Shown: positions 59,606 to 64,000 of the stretch, piece after piece
How positions within the stretch are numbered: position 1 is the first letter of the stretch
How the letters are laid out: every line of letters begins with the position of its first letter
NCBI GenBank assembly: GCA_021464245.1
Contig: JADCRB010000069.1
Span: 684,092-748,091, forward strand
Direction of reading: 5' to 3'
DNA length: 64,000 bases
From: Carallia brachiata
Taxonomy: Eukaryota; Streptophyta; Magnoliopsida; Malpighiales; Rhizophoraceae
Position numbers and translations under genes: made by a program
The notes under the pieces: generated by a model
Databases searched by the model: none
What the model saw: only the letters and a program-made list of their open reading frames with translations
Told to the model about the DNA's origin: nothing

Positions 59606-62335
59606 TTGGGACTTTGGTTGGAACTATCAATGCATATGGCAGTGTTTCGAGAATGACTTTCATGGCAACTTTGCATTCACGCTCTGGCTATTCATCACAT
59701 GAAAGGCACATTGTCTTTGCATTGATACAATTTTCCACCACTTTGTTTTTTCACTTCAACCCATCAGTTTAATTCGGGATGTTTGAAAGTAACAAGCTAG
59801 CTATCCACTTTTCTAATCAGCCGCGTGTTTGTTTGTCTTTTATTTTTGTTTTAGTTTTTGCGTAATGTTAGATGGCCAAACAAATTCGTCACTAGACTAT
59901 CCATACTTAGTACAAAATTTAGGATACTACATTAGAAAAAGAAAATTCTTCTAAAAAAAATCAAACTTTAGGATGAACTAAATACATTTTGGGTTCAATT
60001 TTAAAAAAAAAAAAAAAAAACAAAGAAGGCGCATGGATGGTGGACCTGGGAGTATAACTATTTAACATCACTCCTTTTTTATTGTGTGTGTGCAAAAATA
60101 GAAAGCATTGATGGTGCCAACAATCTAATGTGCAAAACATTCAGATGATTCTTTGTCTTTAATAAAATCTGACATCCAACAGCCTGGTTTCCTAGGAATT
60201 TCTATATCAAAAGATAGTTTTTGAGTCACAATGGACGCTGTATATCCAAGGCAGTCAAGTTCTACTTTGACTAAAGTTTGCTCCCTTTTATTTTTCGCCA
60301 AACATCTCTTTTCTGCAAAATTTTGCAATTTGAATTACGGCTACAAAACGAAATTCCATGTTGTCGGTTGTGAAGTATAAGGTTAATTAAACTTTATTAG
60401 GGATGAGGAAAAAAAATGTGCTTCATTTTAGATGAAGTGCCGTCAAGAGAGAAAGAGGTGAATCAAGTTCCCAAAGATAAATCACTAGGAAAAGGTTTAC
60501 GAACATGGGAAATAAACATATCATTAGCAAGGGAATAAAAAAAAAAAAAGCAAATTGAATCGGTAATCAATTTAGCATGTGGAACTTAAAGGTTAATTTC
60601 GTTTTAATAATTTCTGACTCTCAGGTCTATGAATGCTCGGTTTCTATTGTCTGTCTGCGCACTACATAAGTACATTAAAATTATGTTACTTGTAGTGTAC
60701 ATCTCAATTCGTCGAACCTGACTAACTCGATCAAAAACTGTTAACATGGCGAGCTAATGCTCCCGGGATTAGGCGTTGGACCCGTCGTTAGGAGTTCGAA
60801 AAGATCATCCAAGTGTGGCTTGGTGCCTCGGGTAAGAGAGAAAATGTTGGTGTCTTAAAATTAAAATTGATATTTTTAAAATAAAATTAATAATTTTTAA
60901 ATTTTTTTTTAATTTTATATTTTTAAAAATTATCATTCTTATTTTAGATATATTAATCTTAATTTTAATTCGAATACTAATTAAAATATTAAATTTTAGG
61001 ACATATTTTAGTTTTTCGGACAAAAATGTCCCAGCGTTTTTACAGAAGTTCCCCTTTCAGAAACTTTTACGGACTCCTTAATTTGTTGTCCTTTGTCTCT
61101 ATCTCGGTCTCTCGGATGTCCGGAAAAAAGGTTGACTTAATTAAACGCCGTCGCCAAATTAGAGGTTCATGATGGGCAAAAGTGTCATTCCAATGTGAGA
61201 GTCACGTGACCCCGATTTTGCCTTATCATTCACAAGTGCGCGTGAAAGCAACGAACGGTTGTGCTCCGGCCTCTCGCGTGTTTCCTCCTAAAAAGTTATT
61301 TCATTATTACTTAATATTTAAACTGTCAACCATTACACGATATAGTGACAAAAAAAATAATTATTTTTTATTTAAAAAAATATTTAAGTAGTTAAAAATT
61401 TAAATCTTTATTTTAAAAATTTTGAATCTTAATTTTATGGAAGGTAGGAGTTTTATGGACATAAAGAACTGCTTTTATTAGAATAATGATAATTGATAGT
61501 TGATTTTTTTATGTAATTTAAAGTTCTATAAGTCTTATTAATCTTTTAATGGATAAAAAATATTTTTCTTCATATAAATAAATTAGGAAGGTGAAAAGAA
61601 ACTTAATTCAGCGTCACGGCCTTAACAAAATAAAGATTGGGGGACGCTTCAATTATACAAATCCAAAAATTTTATAAATTAGATTGCAACCGAATGTTAT
61701 GCATGTTGGGCAAAAGTGAAAAAAGTATCCATGTTGGGCCAAAATTATCTGGGGTGATCTGTGGCAGTTTGGAAGGAACAAGAACGAAGTCCATCCACAT
61801 AATTGCATTTGAATTATAAGGTCATGGGCTTATGGCTCATGTTCCGGGTATAGTTATCAGCCAACAAGCATGTCTAAACTGAATAATTGAATATGGCGGT
61901 CACTGTACTATACCGTGATATTTAACTTTTTAGACACTTACATGATATAGTAAAAAAAAAATATTTGTGTTTAAAGCAACACTTAAGTGATTAAATATTT
62001 AAAATTTTATTTTCAAGATTTCATATCTTAATTTTAGAGAAGAGTACGAAATTTATAGAAATAAAAAATGACTCTTATTATATAATTTGGAGCCTTTTAA
62101 TGGAGAAAAAATTCAATCGGACCAAAACTGGTGTCATATCCGGTACTGAAATGTGGGAGTCCGTTCTAATTTTCTTGATAATGAAACTGTACCGGAATTG
62201 TCTAGGGTGGTCAATCTTATGCTTACCACTCTTTTTTTTTTTTTTTGCTGCAACAAACTTACCCATGCGCCTACTTCCTAGTTCCTAATCAGCTGCATGC
62301 ATTTTTCAGTGTAGATCGAGAAATTAGGCTTTGAA
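59606..62335. other. Gene-free region downstream of SCL32
   Basis: The first 200 or so bases are the SCL32 3' UTR. AT-rich DNA follows, including A-runs (60003-60020, 60537-60549). A diverged direct repeat pair lies near the right end and is listed separately. No gene is supported. Confidence 0.5.
61325..62112 (+). repeat. Diverged direct repeat pair (about 61325-61565 and 61925-62112)
   Basis: Both copies share, in order, GATATAGT, an A-run, TTAAATATTT or similar, AATCTTAATTTTA-like, TTATAGAAATAAA or TTATGGACATAAA, CTTTTATTAGAAT or CTCTTATTATAT, and CTTTTAATGGA. They lie in the same direction about 600 bases apart and carry many substitutions and gaps. They may be fragments of one element type. 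Confidence 0.55.
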
Positions 62336-62442
62336 TCAAGGTTGTCAGAATCAGACCGGATATCGAACTGATAATATTAATAAATCAAGATTCATCCGGT
62401 TGAACCGGTCAAATTAGTATTTAATAATATATATATATATAC

Positions 62443-62473
<31 letters not shown>

Positions 62474-62842
62474 TGCATAAAAATAATTTAAATAAATAAT
62501 ACATATATATAGTGATAAAATATTAATTTTTTTGATTTTAAGGATTAAATTGAAAGCTTTGATAAATTTAGGATTAAATTGATAATTTTAATTAAACTTA
62601 AAGTTCAAATTATAATTTGAACAAAATTTGAAATCAAATTAAAATTTTTGAATTTTTATATTTTACTTGAACCAGTTGAATCGGTCTGGTTGTGACCAAT
62701 TTTTACCGATTTTTATCAAATTTTAACCAATAATGAACGGTCCGAATTTTATTCAATTGTTGTCTTGAATCGGACCGAACCACCAGTCGGTCAACGATTC
62801 AACTAGTCGGACCGGTCAGTCCAGTCTGGTTTTTACAGCCAT
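62336..62842. mobile_element. hAT-like MITE, 507 bp, with perfect 8-bp target duplication
   Basis: GCTTTGAA occurs before (62328-62335) and after (62843-62850). The left end reads TCAAGGTTGTCAGAATCAGAC and the right end, inward, ATGGCTGTAAAAACCAGAC, imperfect inverted repeats. Subterminal parts have GACCGG/CCGGTC motifs and TTGAACCGGT repeats. An (AT)n run lies inside at 62428-62475. No transposase frame is present. Confidence 0.85.
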
Positions 62843-64000
62843 GCTTTGAACTATTGTCTTGTCTTCCAAAATAATGTCTTTTTCTCGGGGGCATATAAAA
62901 ACAACTTTTTTTTTTTTTTTTTGAAAAAGTAGGCAAGTATGGTAGTACCTTATATATTTGTTAAAAAAATTACGATAGATCATTGCATGAAGATACTGGA
63001 TAATCTACACTAAATCCATGTAGGTACAAATTTGATGGGCCTAGCAAGTATCACTGGATTGCTTGCAATCCTGTTGGCTAACGTTTGTTTAGTCCTAAAC
63101 TTAACTTAATTAGAACCCAAACTTATAATTTCTGATATGAAAACGAACTCTGTTACCATTTCAACAACGCAAGCGTGGCGGTGAAAACAACTTTCAAGTT
63201 AAAAGAACTTCTGCGTTTGAAATTTAAGACTAGAGGATCAAATCCAGGACAAAAGGAAACCTTTATCTGTTTTACCGTTTCTATAAAAAAAATCTATTTT
63301 ATAATTGTTCCCTTATTTTGTTTTCTTTGTTATAATTGTTTGTTTATTTTTTCAGTCCTATCGGAAAGGCAACGCCAAGGTCTCGCAAATATTGTTTGTC
63401 ATATACAACCAAAAATTCAAAATCTGGCCAGATTTCAAGAGATCCAGCCCGGATTTTACCAAAATAATTTTGAAAAGATCCTTTTGATTTTTATCGCAAG
63501 CAAAATTTTTTTGGTGGCAAAGCAGAGGAAATTTCACTTTAGAGATGACAGGACAATCGTTTTCAGCATTATTTTTTAGGAAAAACTTGCATAGATATTA
63601 TTCAGATTTACATTTTATATAATAAGTAGTATATTTTGTATAATTATAATAATAAAAAATAATTCAAAAAAATATTATTATATGTTTTTATTACATATTT
63701 TTTAACTATAGTTACATAAAATATATATTTTATAATACAAATTAAATATCGTTTGGTTGAAATTTGGTCATTAATATGTGGCCATGAAATGATTCCTTAT
63801 TATTTATAAAAAAAATACAGAAAATATTTATAATTAATTATTTAATAAATAAAAATGATAGGACATTTTAATATTATTCTTTTACGTTCTTTATATAATG
63901 TTTCCGGGTTTTTTTTTTTTTTGAGACGGCGTCGCTTCTCTGTTAAGATTTAGAATATCGAGGAGATGATTAGCTGACGATTCCGGGATCAGGTTCTGAA
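62843..64000. other. Gene-free right edge
   Basis: AT-rich DNA with a T-run (62907-62922). A frame at 63175-63579 is open for 134 codons but is Phe/Ile-rich, AT-driven and without family features. The final 60 bases are slightly richer in G and C and could start another feature outside the window. Confidence 0.45.

Noticed and set aside
63175..63579. 134-codon frame at right edge
   Set aside because: AT-driven Phe/Ile/Lys composition, no motif and no introns or neighbours to support it.
1..64000. CRISPR arrays, operons, phage or virus-like units
   Set aside because: None seen; gene structure and repeats are those of a plant nuclear genome.

Overview
This 64 kb window is nuclear DNA from a dicot plant. 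Its genes carry introns with GT..AG borders. The protein families are plant-specific: a DYW-class PPR protein, a GRAS protein, a DUF1218 protein, a class I formin and a plant-type SET-domain protein. The AT-rich spaces between genes are full of small inverted-repeat elements, homopolymers and (AT)n or (GA)n runs. The species cannot be named from the sequence; the spacing and the protein style would suit a woody eudicot. No operon, CRISPR array, bacterial or viral unit was seen.

Layout. 1-2240 (-): a deleted, non-autonomous Copia LTR element beside a DUF26 (Gnk2-type) gene fragment at 2257-2475 (+). 2654-4807 (-): an intact intronless DYW-class PPR gene. 6610-6681 (-): a tRNA-Ala(AGC) gene with one base missing in its T stem. 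7876-11630 (+): a class I, FH5-like formin in six exons, broken by about ten small indels. 13795-15443 (-): a three-exon DUF1218/VCC-like membrane protein with a 400-bp hairpin in intron 2. 16651-17133: a Tourist-like MITE. 19557-20402 (-): an atypical bHLH protein. 21785-34675 (-): a 19-exon ATXR3/SDG2-type H3K4 methyltransferase that fills 13 kb and has three frame breaks. 36925-39250 (-): a decayed LINE. 41954-46141 (+): a six-exon conserved plant gene of uncertain role with one frame break. 47364-48018 (-): a small two-exon gene ending in a PAFSPTPF-type tail. 48-58 kb: gene-free and MITE-rich. 58229-59605 (+): an intact intronless GRAS gene of the SCL32 type. 59.6-64 kb: gene-free, with one more hAT-like MITE.

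The genes do not form a pathway. They are independent nuclear genes for organelle RNA editing, actin nucleation, wall or vascular membrane function, transcription and chromatin. Two things stand out. First, several small mobile elements can be delimited exactly by their target-site duplications. Second, three genes have conserved protein sequence and intact splice sites but are broken only by short indels. This pattern points either to residual assembly errors or to very recent inactivation, and it should be settled before any of them is called a pseudogene.

No new biological system could be demonstrated. The best leads are the hairpin-bearing intron at 14.2-14.6 kb, the two-copy fold-back family at 18.2 and 51.2 kb, and the small PAFSPTPF-tail protein.
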